Shown piece after piece: positions 16,994 to 25,423 of a stretch of DNA of 64,000 nucleotides (the stretch's first letter is position 1; each line of letters begins with the position of its first letter). The stretch spans positions 1-64,000 of the forward strand of contig CAXSDP010000016.1 in NCBI GenBank assembly GCA_964235705.1, given 5' to 3'. A program made the position numbers and the translations under genes. The notes beneath the pieces were generated by a model. It searched no databases, was not told the origin of the DNA, and was given only the letters and a program-made list of their open reading frames with translations. This stretch comes from RH-AL1 sp964235705 (GTDB lineage: Bacteria > Pseudomonadota > Alphaproteobacteria > Rhizobiales > Beijerinckiaceae).

Positions 16994-18436
16994 TCACGCG
17001 AGATGGTACCACAGGGTGGCGAAGCCGAGGAACGAGGAATAGCCGACGACGTCCGTCACCGTGGTCACGAACGCCGAGGACGACACGGCCGGATCGATCT
17101 CGAGCCATTCCAGCGCCAGCGGCACGAGGATGCCGCCGAGCGCGCCGGCCATGAGGTTGGTGAGCATGGCGGCGGCGATGACGATGCCGAGGCCGCCCTT
17201 CCCGAACCACAGGGTGGCGCCGATGCCGGTGATGACGCCGAAGGCGAGGCCGTTCAGGGCGCCGACCAGCAACTCGCGTCCGATCACGCGCGCGGCGTTG
17301 GCGCGGGACAGGTCCCGCGTCGCCAGCGCGCGGATGACCACCGTCATCGTCTGCGTGGCGCCGTTGCCGCCCTGGCTCGCGACGATGGGGGCCAGCACCG
17401 CCAGCGCCACCATCTTCTCCAGCTGGCCCTGGAACGCGCCCAGCACGGATGACGCGACGAAGGCGGTGGCGAGGTTGACGAGGAGCCAGACGAAGCGGCC
17501 CCTGGCGATCGACAGCACCCTGTCGGAGAGCACCTCGTCCGCCCCGACGCCGCCGAGCGCCTTGATCTCCTGGTCGGCCTCCTCGCGGATGACGTCGACC
17601 ACGTCGTCGATCGTGATGACGCCGACGAGGTGCTCCGCCTCGTCCACGACCGGCGCCGAGACCAGGTTGTAGCGTTCGAACAACTCGGCGACGTCCTCGG
17701 CGCGCTGCGTCGTCGTCACCCGCCGCCGGTCGAGCCGCATGACATCGCCGAGCCGCCGGTCCGGCGCCGATCGCATGAGCGCGTCGAGGAACACGTTGCC
17801 GAGCAGGCGCTGGTCGAGGTCGACGACGAAGACCTCGTAGAACTGGTCCGGCAGGTCGTCGGCGTCGGCGTCGCGCAGCATGTCGATGGCCTGCCCCGTC
17901 GTCCAGTGCGGCGGCACGCTCACGGTCGTCGTCTGCATCAGCCGTCCGGCCGATCCCTCGGGGAACCGCAGGGAGCGTTGCAGCGTGGCACGGTCCCCGG
18001 CCGGCAGCGCCCGGAGGACCTCGGCCCTGTCCTCGCGATCGAGCGTTTCGAGCAGGGTGACCGCGTCGTCGCTCTCGAGGTCCCGCACGTAGAGCGCGAC
18101 GGCGGCGTTCGGCAGGTCGTCGAGGATCTCCTCCCGGATGTTCTCGTCGACCTCCGTCAGGGCGGCGAAGTCGAAGTCGCGCCCGAGCATGGCGATCAGT
18201 CGGGAACGATACGCCGGCTCGATGGACTCGATGAGAGCGGCGAGATCGGCCTCATGCAGGTCGCGGGTGAAGCCGTCGAGCGCGGCGCGATCCCCGGCGT
18301 CGATGGCCGCCTCCACGGCGGCGGGCGTTGCGAGGGCGACGCCGTCGCGGGCCGTCCCGTCGTGAGGGGCCTTGTCACGGGAGGCGGCGCGGCGCGGCGC
18401 GTCCTGGTTGGGCCGGTCCTCGACGTCGCTCATCAT
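16994..18436 (-). CDS. mgtE: Magnesium transporter MgtE
   Basis: A 480-residue MgtE: Mg-sensing N domain with HEADLAALIESI and LPAGDRATLQRSL (residues ~45-165), tandem CBS domains (~170-290) including VITIDDVVDVI, and a five-helix membrane domain ending in the pore helices (SQGGNGATQTM, VPLALEWLEIDPAVSSSAFVTT in part). It carries Mg2+ inward and is gated by cytosolic Mg2+. The ATG at 18436 (followed by another ATG) is chosen; a GTG at 18469 would add 11 residues. Confidence 0.94.
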   Translation of the reverse strand: MMSDVEDRPNQDAPRRAASRDKAPHDGTARDGVALATPAAVEAAIDAGDRAALDGFTRDLHEADLAALIESIEPAYRSRLIAMLGRDFDFAALTEVDENIREEILDDLPNAAVALYVRDLESDDAVTLLETLDREDRAEVLRALPAGDRATLQRSLRFPEGSAGRLMQTTTVSVPPHWTTGQAIDMLRDADADDLPDQFYEVFVVDLDQRLLGNVFLDALMRSAPDRRLGDVMRLDRRRVTTTQRAEDVAELFERYNLVSAPVVDEAEHLVGVITIDDVVDVIREEADQEIKALGGVGADEVLSDRVLSIARGRFVWLLVNLATAFVASSVLGAFQGQLEKMVALAVLAPIVASQGGNGATQTMTVVIRALATRDLSRANAARVIGRELLVGALNGLAFGVITGIGATLWFGKGGLGIVIAAAMLTNLMAGALGGILVPLALEWLEIDPAVSSSAFVTTVTDVVGYSSFLGFATLWYHLA

Positions 18437-18531
18437 GGTGTCCGCGTCATGGGAGGCCCCGGGAGGCACGTGGCGGGGTCGGCGCGGACACGAGCCTAGC
18501 TATCGCGCGGGCGTCGTCGGATGCGTGTCAC

Positions 18532-18595
18532 GTCGATCGTGGCGCTTGTCGATCGTGGCGCTTGTCGATCGTGGCACTTGTCGATCGTGGGTCTT
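18532..18595. repeat. 16-bp tandem repeat, four copies
   Basis: Four head-to-tail units of GTCGATCGTGGCGCTT: 18532-18547 and 18548-18563 are identical, 18564-18579 has one change (GGCACTT), 18580-18595 has two to three (GGGTCTT). Each unit contains the palindrome CGATCG. No protein or RNA feature overlaps it. Confidence 0.92.
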
Positions 18596-18619
18596 TCCGC
18601 GTCAGCCACCGCAGCGGAA

Positions 18620-18829
18620 CTGATCGCGAGGCGATCCAGCCGTCAGCGGCGCTGGATCGATGGTGCGGCCAAGANNNNNNNNNNNNNNNNNNNNNNNNNN
18701 NNNNNNNNNNNNNNNNNNNNNNNNNNNNNNNNNNNNNNNNNNNNNNNNNNNNNNNNNNNNNNNNNNNNNNNNNNCTGATCGCGAGGCGATCCAGCCGTCA
18801 GCGGCGCTGGATCGATGGTGCGGCCAAGA
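18620..18829. other. Scaffold join beside tRNA-Leu
   Basis: 18620-18674 is identical to 18775-18829 (55 bases) around 100 N at 18675-18774. The overlap includes the 3' end of tRNA-Leu, so the fragment at 18661-18674 is a false second tRNA end. Confidence 0.92.
18787..18814 (-). terminator. Inverted repeat directly after tRNA-Leu
   Basis: Perfect 9-bp arms CGATCCAGC (18787-18795) and GCTGGATCG (18806-18814) with a 10-base loop begin two bases beyond the encoded CCA. Position fits a tRNA processing or termination hairpin; no T-run follows, so termination is only likely. Confidence 0.45.
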
Positions 18830-18900
18830 GGACTCGAACCTCCACCGGTCTCCCGACTAGCACCTCAAGCTAGCGCGTCTACCAATTCCGCCATGGCCGC
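18816..18900 (-). tRNA. tRNA-Leu (GAG)
   Basis: An 85-nt class II tRNA with encoded CCA. The acceptor GCGGCCA pairs with TGGCCGC, discriminator A; the D arm has GTAGACGC, the anticodon stem CTAGC/GCTAG encloses TTGAGGT (anticodon GAG, codons CUC/CUU), a long variable arm follows, then GGTTCGAGTCC. Complete in the segment to the right of the scaffold join. Confidence 0.96.
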
Positions 18901-19121
18901 GCGCGGGCTTCGGTCAACGACCGGCCTTTGGGCGCCGGTTCGTCTAACAAATCGCCCCGGACCTGACAAGCGGCACGCGCGGTCCGGGGCGCCGATGGTC
19001 CTCGCGCGTCCGCCTTGCCTCGCGCGCCCGAGGCTGGGATACGAGGGCCTCGAGGACCAACCATGCTCGTCACCTGCCGCACCAACGGTCGCCACCGCCG
19101 CGCGCTCGGAAGCCGCCGGGC

Positions 19122-19892
19122 ATGAGCGACGTCGCCGACGCGGGCGCGCCGGGCGGCCGAATGCGGCCGCAACGATCCATGGCGCGGACGGAGGCGCAGC
19201 CGGTCGACTGGCGCGTCGACGACCTGCCCGTCGCCTACGCGGACGCGGTGGTGGCGATGGAGCGGCGCGCCGACGCGATCGCGCGCGGGGAGGCGGGTGA
19301 GCTGGTGTGGCTGCTGGAGCACCCATCGCTCTACACGGCCGGCACGTCGACCCGCGCGCTCGACGAGAGGCCGCGCTTCCCCGTTCACCGGACGGGGCGC
19401 GGCGGCCAGATGACCTACCACGGTCCCGGTCAAAGGGTGGCCTACGTCATGCTCGACCTGCGGGCGCGGCAGCCGGACGTCCGCGCCTTCGTCGCGGCGC
19501 TGGAACGGTGGATCATCGACACGCTCGCCGCCTTCGCGATACGGGGCGAACGACGCGCCGACCGCGTCGGCGTATGGGTGGCCCGGCGCGACAAGCCCAG
19601 GGTCGTCGATCCACGAAGTCCCGAGGGCGCCGTCGCCGAGGACAAGATCGCCGCCATCGGCATCCGCGTCAGGCGTTGGGTGAGCTTCCACGGCATCTCG
19701 CTCAACGTCGAGCCGAACCTGTCACACTACGCCGACATCACGCCCTGCGGGATCGCGGACGCGCGTTTGGGCGTGACGAGCCTCGCCGACCTCGGGCACG
19801 TCGTCACGATGGCGGAGGTCGACGCCGCCATGCGCGCGGCCTTCGAGGCGGTGTTCGGCCCAACGCGCCTCGTCGATCCCCAGGATCGTTGA
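19122..19892 (+). CDS. lipB: Octanoyl-[ACP]:protein N-octanoyltransferase
   Basis: A 256-residue LipB that moves octanoate from ACP to lipoyl domains. LVWLLEHPSLYTAGTS, GRGGQMTYHGPGQ, EDKIAAIGIRVRRWVSFHG with the catalytic lysine, and ITPCGI with the catalytic cysteine are all present. The first 25 residues are not conserved, so translation may start at an internal ATG (19161 or 19179). The last codons lie in a duplicated 16-bp unit. It converges with the AsmA-like gene. Confidence 0.93.
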   Translation: MSDVADAGAPGGRMRPQRSMARTEAQPVDWRVDDLPVAYADAVVAMERRADAIARGEAGELVWLLEHPSLYTAGTSTRALDERPRFPVHRTGRGGQMTYHGPGQRVAYVMLDLRARQPDVRAFVAALERWIIDTLAAFAIRGERRADRVGVWVARRDKPRVVDPRSPEGAVAEDKIAAIGIRVRRWVSFHGISLNVEPNLSHYADITPCGIADARLGVTSLADLGHVVTMAEVDAAMRAAFEAVFGPTRLVDPQDR

Positions 19893-19906
19893 TCCCCAAG
19901 GTCGTT
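19875..19906. repeat. 16-bp tandem repeat across the lipB stop codon
   Basis: GATCCCCAGGATCGTT (19875-19890) is followed by GATCCCCAAGGTCGTT (19891-19906), two mismatches. The lipB stop TGA (19890-19892) lies on the junction, so the duplication did not change the protein length. Confidence 0.8.
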
Positions 19907-19913
19907 GATATTC

Positions 19914-22900
19914 TTACCGTGAGGGTGCGTTCTGCGATCCCGCGCCCCGCGGCGATGCGTTGGTGCCGTCGAGCGCGCCGAAGATGTTGCGCAGGAAGCC
20001 GGGCGCGATCGCCGACAGCGGATTGATGCTGAGCGTCGGCGAACTCGCCAAACCCGAGATCCTGAAGGTGATGGCGAGCAGGCCCTCGTTCGACCGGCCG
20101 CCGAGGAAGACGCCGAAGACCGGGATCTGGGCGAACAGGTTGTTGATCGCGAAAACCGGCACGAAGGTGCCGTTCATCGCCACCTGATCGTGGGAATAAT
20201 CGAGCCACCCGTCGACCGACAGGCCGATCTCCGGCCCGTACATCGTCGCGTCCTTCAGTTCGAGGCGGCTCCCTGTCCGGTGAAAGTCCACCTTCAAGCG
20301 CTTGAAGGCGGCGGCGGAGCCGTTGATGCGGCGCGCCGCGTCGGCGTCCTGGCCGGGTGCGCTCACTTCCGTCGTCTGCGCGACGAGCCGTCTCAACGCC
20401 GGCTCGTCGCGCAGCGTGAAGTCCCCAATCTCGAGGTTGCCGTCGATCTGGTCGCCACCCATCTGCATGGCCGCCTTGAGCGATCCGCCCTCCATGTGCT
20501 TGTAAAGGTCGATGAACGACAGGAGCGCACCGGCGTCCTGCGTCGAGACCCGCACCGCGTGGTTGACACCCATGGCGCCCGACACGGGTAGGCGGCCGAA
20601 CCGCCCTTGAAGGTCGAATTGCCGGATCTGCCCGTCCCGCTTCGAAAGGACCAGGTCGACGTTGCTCATGGCCTCCTTGTTGAAGCCGGTGAGCAGCCCG
20701 GACTTGAGGTCGACGTCGAAGCCCCTGAAGCTGTCGGCCTCCTTCTTCTCCGCCTTGGCACTGCGCGACAGCGGTGTCGACTCGTTGGCCGGCGTCGAGG
20801 TCAAGGCCTTGAGGAAGGGGCGCGCGTCGATCGTCGAACCCCGGATCGTCAGCTTGAAGACATTGTCGTTGGTGGCGACGTCGAGCTTCATGTCGTCGCC
20901 CGGGGAAACCTTGAACGAGGGGAAGCGTGCAGCCTGGAACGCGTAGTTCGCCCCCAGGTCGAGCGCACCCCGCGCCTGCAACGAACCGACATCGACGGCG
21001 ATGGCGTCGATCGCGGTGCGATCCTCGCCGGTCGCGAGGTTGAAGGCGATCTTCGCCGGTCTCCCCGCCGGCTTGTCCAGGCCGAGGAACGCGGCGGCGA
21101 TCGTCGTCCTGGCGAGGTCGACGTCGACCTGCGCCTTGATCCTCGACGCGTCGCCGAGCGAGGCGTTGATGCGCGCGGTCATGGGACCGCTCACGCCGGG
21201 GATGGCAGACAATCCGACCCTGGCGCGCGCGGCATCGTCCAACGTCACGGTGATGGCGGCGTTGAGCGGCGCGGCGCCGGCGCGCGTCAGGTCGAAGGTC
21301 GCGGGTCCGCCGAAGATGCGGCCTTGCCCGGTCGCTTTGAGCCCGGTCGCCGAGTCGACGGTGATGGCGAGGGTGCCGTCCTCCAGGTTCTCCTTGCCGA
21401 TGAGGTGATCGGCGACGAAGTTCTTCACCTTGGCGTCGACCTTGAGCGACTCCGCCGCCACGTCAGGCGCGGCGCCCAGGCTCAGCATCTTCGTCAGGTG
21501 GCCCTCGATCTGCCCGTGCAGCGTCGCGGCATCGAGCGGCAGGGCGGCATAGGGCTTCAAGGCGGGGCGTGAGAGGATGGTCGTGACCGCCTCGACGCTA
21601 CCCGCCAGGTGCGCGTCGACGGAGGCCAGGATCGGGTGATGGTCGGCGTCGGCGACGGCGAAGATCCCCTCGGTGAGGGCGATCAGCTTGCCATCGACGT
21701 CGATCGTGCCGGTCGACACATCCAGCCGGGAGGTGCGGCCGGTGACGTGGCCGACGGCCTGCGCGTTCTCGATGGGCGGCACACCGTCCAGGAACGTCAC
21801 GCGCGAGTTCGCCACCGACACGTCGAGCGACACGGACGCGTCGGGCGGCGAGCGGTCGGCCCGCATGCGCGTCAGCGCGTCGGCGTCGTAGTCGACCTGC
21901 ACCCTGCCATCGGTGACGATCCCGCCGTCGAAATGGGTGAGGACCCAGGCTCGCACCGGCGAGGCCATGAAGGCCGGCCACATGCGCTGCACCACCGGCA
22001 CCGGCGTCGGATCCATCGACGCTCCGAAGCGGACGCGCGGTCCCTTGAGCCAGTCGATCTGCCCGGCGAGCGCCATGCCGCCGCCGCCGACCTTCACCGC
22101 GAAGCGATCGAGGATCAATCGCTTCTCGGCCACAAGGAGGCGTCCGGCGAACTGCGCGCCCTCCAAAGCCACCGGCAGCTGACCCTTGCGATCGGGCCCG
22201 AACACGCCCGGCTCCGTCGTGGCGAGGCTGATGCGCCAGGGTTCACCCTCGTTCAGCGGCGGCATGACCTGCCCCGCGATCGTGACATGGGTCGTGCCGG
22301 CGCTGTAGTGCGTCGCATCCACCATGATCTGGCGGTCATCGCCGTTCCAGTGGAAGCCGCCGGTGATCGTGGTTCCGAAAACCGGCTCGTAGTCGGGATC
22401 GTCCAGCCGCAGGTAGCCGGGACCGACGCGGAACGTGCCGACTGCCTCGCTGAGCGAGTCGTCGGGCTTGAGCCCCATGTCGAACTTGGCGGCGAACGGC
22501 ATGTCGGTTTCGGCACCGAAGGAGCGGGTGCCGACCAGCAGCTGCAGCTCGTCCACGGACACGTTGTCCGCCTTGAAGCCGAAATGGCGTTCGGCGCCGG
22601 GCGTGCCCTCGGCGAGCGCGGCGACGCGCCACCGTCCGCTCGGGCCTTCCGCGGACATGGTCAGCTTGGTCGTGCCGTGCGCCCTGTCGAAGGCGAGGTC
22701 GAGGCCCTTGTAGACCGTTTGACCACCCGTCACCTCGTCCTCGATCACCAGGGTGCCGCGCGCGATGCCGAGGCGGTCCACGGCGGCGATCGCGCTGCGC
22801 GGGTCGGTGAGCACGTCCATGAACCGGCGGATCGCCATCGATGCCCGCCGCATGACGGCGGCGCGGCGCGGTGGCGGGACGGTGGCCGGATCGGACGTCG

Positions 22901-23444
22901 TGGCGACGGGGGCGTCGGTCCCCTCGCCACCGCCGCCGAACTCGAAGAAGGGCTTGCCCTGCCCGGCCGCCACGGCGAGGTCGCCGTTCTTCAACAGCAC
23001 CAGGCGAAGCGTCACGTCGAAGACGTCGAGGCGTCTCGGAACCACCTTGCCGATCATGAGGGGGAAGGGATCGACGAACACCTCCGCCTTGGGCGCGAAC
23101 AGGATCGGCGTCCCGTCCGGGCCCGCCACGGCGAGGCTGTCGATGGTGAGGGTCGGCCCGAAGCCGCGCTGGACCAGCGCGGTGGCGCCGAGCGTGAACC
23201 GCGCCCCGCTGCCGAAACGATCGTGCAGCGAGCTGGCGATCCTTTGTCCGAGCCCTTCGAGCGGGATCGGTCCCTGCCCCATCCTGAAGACGAGCAAACC
23301 GAGGGCGACCACGACGAGCGCCACAAGGGTCGCCGTCAGCTTGCAGCAGGAAAAGGCGATCCGCGTCGGCGTCCAGCGGGATGCGGTCCTGGCGGCGCGT
23401 CCACGCTCGCAAGGAGGGGCGACGTCGGGGGGGGCGGCGTTCAT
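19914..23444 (-). CDS. Giant AsmA/YhdP-like protein (DUF3971, AsmA-like C-terminal)
   Basis: A 1176-residue protein with one transmembrane helix near residues 34-54 (TATLVALVVVALGLLVF) and a very long beta-rich periplasmic body. It has the AsmA-like ending: SVDGWLDYSHDQVAMNGTFVPVFAINNLF followed by IPVFGVFLGGRSNEGLLAITFRISG and SPTLSINPLSAIAPGFLR, typical of YhdP-type members. Such proteins form bridge-like grooves that help move phospholipids to the outer membrane. The N-terminus has a basic, Cys-containing cytoplasmic tail. It is divergent from bcp. Family clear; lipid transport is inferred from characterised relatives. Confidence 0.88.
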   Translation of the reverse strand: MNAAPPDVAPPCERGRAARTASRWTPTRIAFSCCKLTATLVALVVVALGLLVFRMGQGPIPLEGLGQRIASSLHDRFGSGARFTLGATALVQRGFGPTLTIDSLAVAGPDGTPILFAPKAEVFVDPFPLMIGKVVPRRLDVFDVTLRLVLLKNGDLAVAAGQGKPFFEFGGGGEGTDAPVATTSDPATVPPPRRAAVMRRASMAIRRFMDVLTDPRSAIAAVDRLGIARGTLVIEDEVTGGQTVYKGLDLAFDRAHGTTKLTMSAEGPSGRWRVAALAEGTPGAERHFGFKADNVSVDELQLLVGTRSFGAETDMPFAAKFDMGLKPDDSLSEAVGTFRVGPGYLRLDDPDYEPVFGTTITGGFHWNGDDRQIMVDATHYSAGTTHVTIAGQVMPPLNEGEPWRISLATTEPGVFGPDRKGQLPVALEGAQFAGRLLVAEKRLILDRFAVKVGGGGMALAGQIDWLKGPRVRFGASMDPTPVPVVQRMWPAFMASPVRAWVLTHFDGGIVTDGRVQVDYDADALTRMRADRSPPDASVSLDVSVANSRVTFLDGVPPIENAQAVGHVTGRTSRLDVSTGTIDVDGKLIALTEGIFAVADADHHPILASVDAHLAGSVEAVTTILSRPALKPYAALPLDAATLHGQIEGHLTKMLSLGAAPDVAAESLKVDAKVKNFVADHLIGKENLEDGTLAITVDSATGLKATGQGRIFGGPATFDLTRAGAAPLNAAITVTLDDAARARVGLSAIPGVSGPMTARINASLGDASRIKAQVDVDLARTTIAAAFLGLDKPAGRPAKIAFNLATGEDRTAIDAIAVDVGSLQARGALDLGANYAFQAARFPSFKVSPGDDMKLDVATNDNVFKLTIRGSTIDARPFLKALTSTPANESTPLSRSAKAEKKEADSFRGFDVDLKSGLLTGFNKEAMSNVDLVLSKRDGQIRQFDLQGRFGRLPVSGAMGVNHAVRVSTQDAGALLSFIDLYKHMEGGSLKAAMQMGGDQIDGNLEIGDFTLRDEPALRRLVAQTTEVSAPGQDADAARRINGSAAAFKRLKVDFHRTGSRLELKDATMYGPEIGLSVDGWLDYSHDQVAMNGTFVPVFAINNLFAQIPVFGVFLGGRSNEGLLAITFRISGLASSPTLSINPLSAIAPGFLRNIFGALDGTNASPRGAGSQNAPSR

Positions 23445-23600
23445 CGGATCCGGAGGTCGGGCAAGGGGCGGGCGTCCTCGGCGGCGGAACTGGCAATATC
23501 ATTTGGCGCCGACTATACGGAGCCCGGAGCGAAGCCCCGTTCCGCAGGCGTTCCGTGCCGGCCGAGGATGGCCCGTTTTTTTGGTCGAAAGGAAGGCAGC

Positions 23601-24074
23601 ATGGTCGGCAAGCTCGAAGTGGGGGCGGCGGCGCCGGACTTTTCGTTGCCGGGCGACGGAGGGGACACGCTGTCCCTGGCCTCCTTCGCGGGACGGGCCC
23701 TCGTCCTTTACTTCTACCCGAAGGATGACACGACGGGGTGCACCGCGCAGGCCATCGACTTCAACGGCAAGGCGGCGGCCTTCGCGCGAGCGGGCGCGGC
23801 CATCCTGGGCGTGTCGCCCGACCCGACCAAGAGCCACGTCAAGTTCAAGACCAAGCACGACCTCGCGATCCCGCTCGCCTCCGACGAGGCCAAGGACACC
23901 CTGGCGGCCTACGGCGTGTGGGCGGAGAAATCGATGTACGGGCGCACCTACATGGGTGTGGAGCGCACCACCGTGCTGATCGCGGCCGATGGCACGATCG
24001 CGCGGATCTGGCCGAAGGTGAAGGTGTCGGGCCACGCCGACGAGGTCCTCGCGGCGGTGGAGGCGCTCGCGTGA
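23601..24074 (+). CDS. bcp: Bcp-type peroxiredoxin (thioredoxin-dependent thiol peroxidase)
   Basis: A 157-residue PrxQ/Bcp protein: APDFSLPGDGG, YFYPKDDTTGCTAQAIDF with peroxidatic C47, VSPDPTKSHVKFKTKH, and YGRTYMGVERTT. The resolving cysteine found five residues later in two-Cys Bcp proteins is isoleucine (I52), so this is a one-Cys form by that criterion. The ATG at 23601 has AAGGAAGG upstream. A run of seven T at 23576-23582, rare in this GC-rich DNA, follows a weak GGCC/GGCC hairpin in the leader. Confidence 0.92.
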   Translation: MVGKLEVGAAAPDFSLPGDGGDTLSLASFAGRALVLYFYPKDDTTGCTAQAIDFNGKAAAFARAGAAILGVSPDPTKSHVKFKTKHDLAIPLASDEAKDTLAAYGVWAEKSMYGRTYMGVERTTVLIAADGTIARIWPKVKVSGHADEVLAAVEALA

Positions 24075-24096
24075 ACGCCCGTCACGCTTGATCGCG

Positions 24097-25416
24097 CTAA
24101 TCGCCGGTGAAGACGCCCTCGCCGGCGACGAGTGTCAGCTTCACGCGACCCTCCATCCTGGCGCCGTCGAACGGCGTGTTCTTGCAGCGCGAGCGCAGGC
24201 GCGCCGGATCCACCAGGAAGGGCTCGTCGGGATCGAAGCGGATCAGGTCGGCCGGCGCGCCCACGCCCAACCGCCCCTGGGGCACGCGCAGGATCGCCGC
24301 CGGCCGCGCCGACATCGCGTCCAGCAGGCGTGGCAGGGTCACCTGGCCCGACGTCACGAGGCGCAGCGCGGCCGGCAGCATCGTCTCGATGCCGACGGCG
24401 CCCGGCTCCGCCTCGGCGAAGGGTAGGCGCTTCACCTCGACGTCCTGGGGGTTGTGATCGGAGACGATCGCGTCCACCAGGCCGCTGGCGACGCCTTCCA
24501 CCAGCGCCAGCCGGTCCTCCTCGCAGCGCAACGGCGGCCGCAGCTTGAGGAACGTGCGGTAGTCGCCGATGTCGTTCTCGTTCAGCGTCAGGTTGTTGAT
24601 GGAAACGGCGCAGGTCACGGGCAGGCCGGCGTCCTTGGCGCGACGGATCACGGCGAGCGAGGCGGCGGTGGAGATGAGCGCCGCGTGGTAGCGGGCGCCG
24701 GTGAGGGCCACCAGCCGCATGTCGCGCTCGAGGACGATCGTTTCCGCCTCGCCTGGGATGCCGAACAGGCCGAGTCGCGAGGCGAACTCGCCCTCGTTCA
24801 TCACGCCCTCGGCCGCGAGCTCCGCGTCCTCGGCATAGTGGATGATGAGGGCGTCGAAGTCCCTGGCGTAGACCATCGCGCGGCGCAGCACGCGGGCGCT
24901 GGCGATCGAGTTCGGCCCGTCGCTGAAGGCGACCGCGCCGGCCCCCATCAGCAGGCCGATCTCCGCCAGGTCGGCGCCGCGCAGGCCCTTCGTCACCGCC
25001 GCGCAGGGCAACACGCGGACGACGCCGGTGTCGCGGGCGCGGCGCAGCAGGAAGTCCACGACGGCCGGGTCGTCCACCGCCGGGTTGGTCGATGGCAGGG
25101 CGAGGATGGTGGTGACGCCGCCTGCCGCCGCCGCCGCCGTGACGGTGGCGATCGTTTCGCGGTACTCGGCGCCGGGCTCGCCGACGAAGGCGTGCAGGTC
25201 GATCAGGCCGGGTGCCACCACGTCGCCGCCGCAATCGACCGTGCGGACGTGGGCGGGAAGGTTGGCCGCCGTCACGTCGGCGCCGACGCGGGCGATCACG
25301 CCGCGCTCGATCAGCACGCCGCCGCGCGTCTGCGTCCCGGCGACCGGATCGACCAGGCGGGCGTCGAGGAGGGCGAGGGTATCGGACGCGTGCGGCGGAA
25401 GGGGTACGACGCTCAT
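24097..25416 (-). CDS. Dihydroorotase-like protein, probably catalytically inactive (PyrC' partner of PyrB)
   Basis: A 439-residue amidohydrolase-fold protein with dihydroorotase order and length, seven bases after pyrB. Several zinc ligands of active class I enzymes are changed: the DxHxH strand reads IDLHAFVGEPG (H75, then F77), the later H-S-T-A strand reads ALISTAASL (Leu in place of His) and the TDHAPH loop reads SDHNPQDVEVK. LSEELPH-type segments are preserved elsewhere, for example INNLTLNENDIGDYRTFLKLRPPLR in part. In Pseudomonas a similar degenerate PyrC' is needed to assemble aspartate transcarbamoylase; the same role is inferred here. An active dihydroorotase should exist elsewhere in the genome. 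Confidence 0.85.
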   Translation of the reverse strand: MSVVPLPPHASDTLALLDARLVDPVAGTQTRGGVLIERGVIARVGADVTAANLPAHVRTVDCGGDVVAPGLIDLHAFVGEPGAEYRETIATVTAAAAAGGVTTILALPSTNPAVDDPAVVDFLLRRARDTGVVRVLPCAAVTKGLRGADLAEIGLLMGAGAVAFSDGPNSIASARVLRRAMVYARDFDALIIHYAEDAELAAEGVMNEGEFASRLGLFGIPGEAETIVLERDMRLVALTGARYHAALISTAASLAVIRRAKDAGLPVTCAVSINNLTLNENDIGDYRTFLKLRPPLRCEEDRLALVEGVASGLVDAIVSDHNPQDVEVKRLPFAEAEPGAVGIETMLPAALRLVTSGQVTLPRLLDAMSARPAAILRVPQGRLGVGAPADLIRFDPDEPFLVDPARLRSRCKNTPFDGARMEGRVKLTLVAGEGVFTGD

Positions 25417-25423
25417 GGGCAGT

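Larger units (their letters stand above)
18437..18815. other. Intergenic region between mgtE and tRNA-Leu, with repeat and scaffold join
   Basis: Holds the mgtE upstream region, a four-copy 16-bp tandem repeat (18532-18595), the third run of 100 N and an inverted repeat just downstream of tRNA-Leu. Removing the artefact leaves about 224 bases. I see no gene in it. Confidence 0.6.

Noticed and set aside
18532..18595. Possible CRISPR array
   Set aside because: Units are directly adjacent, 16 bp, with no spacers; no cas genes in the window.
18661..18674. Second tRNA-Leu 3' end left of the N run
   Set aside because: It is the duplicated end of the 55-base contig overlap, not a second tRNA.
21609..23600. 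Long plus-strand open frame opposite the AsmA-like gene, running into bcp
   Set aside because: Its upstream part is antisense to the AsmA-like gene and Arg/His-rich without family features; only the bcp part from 23601 is real.
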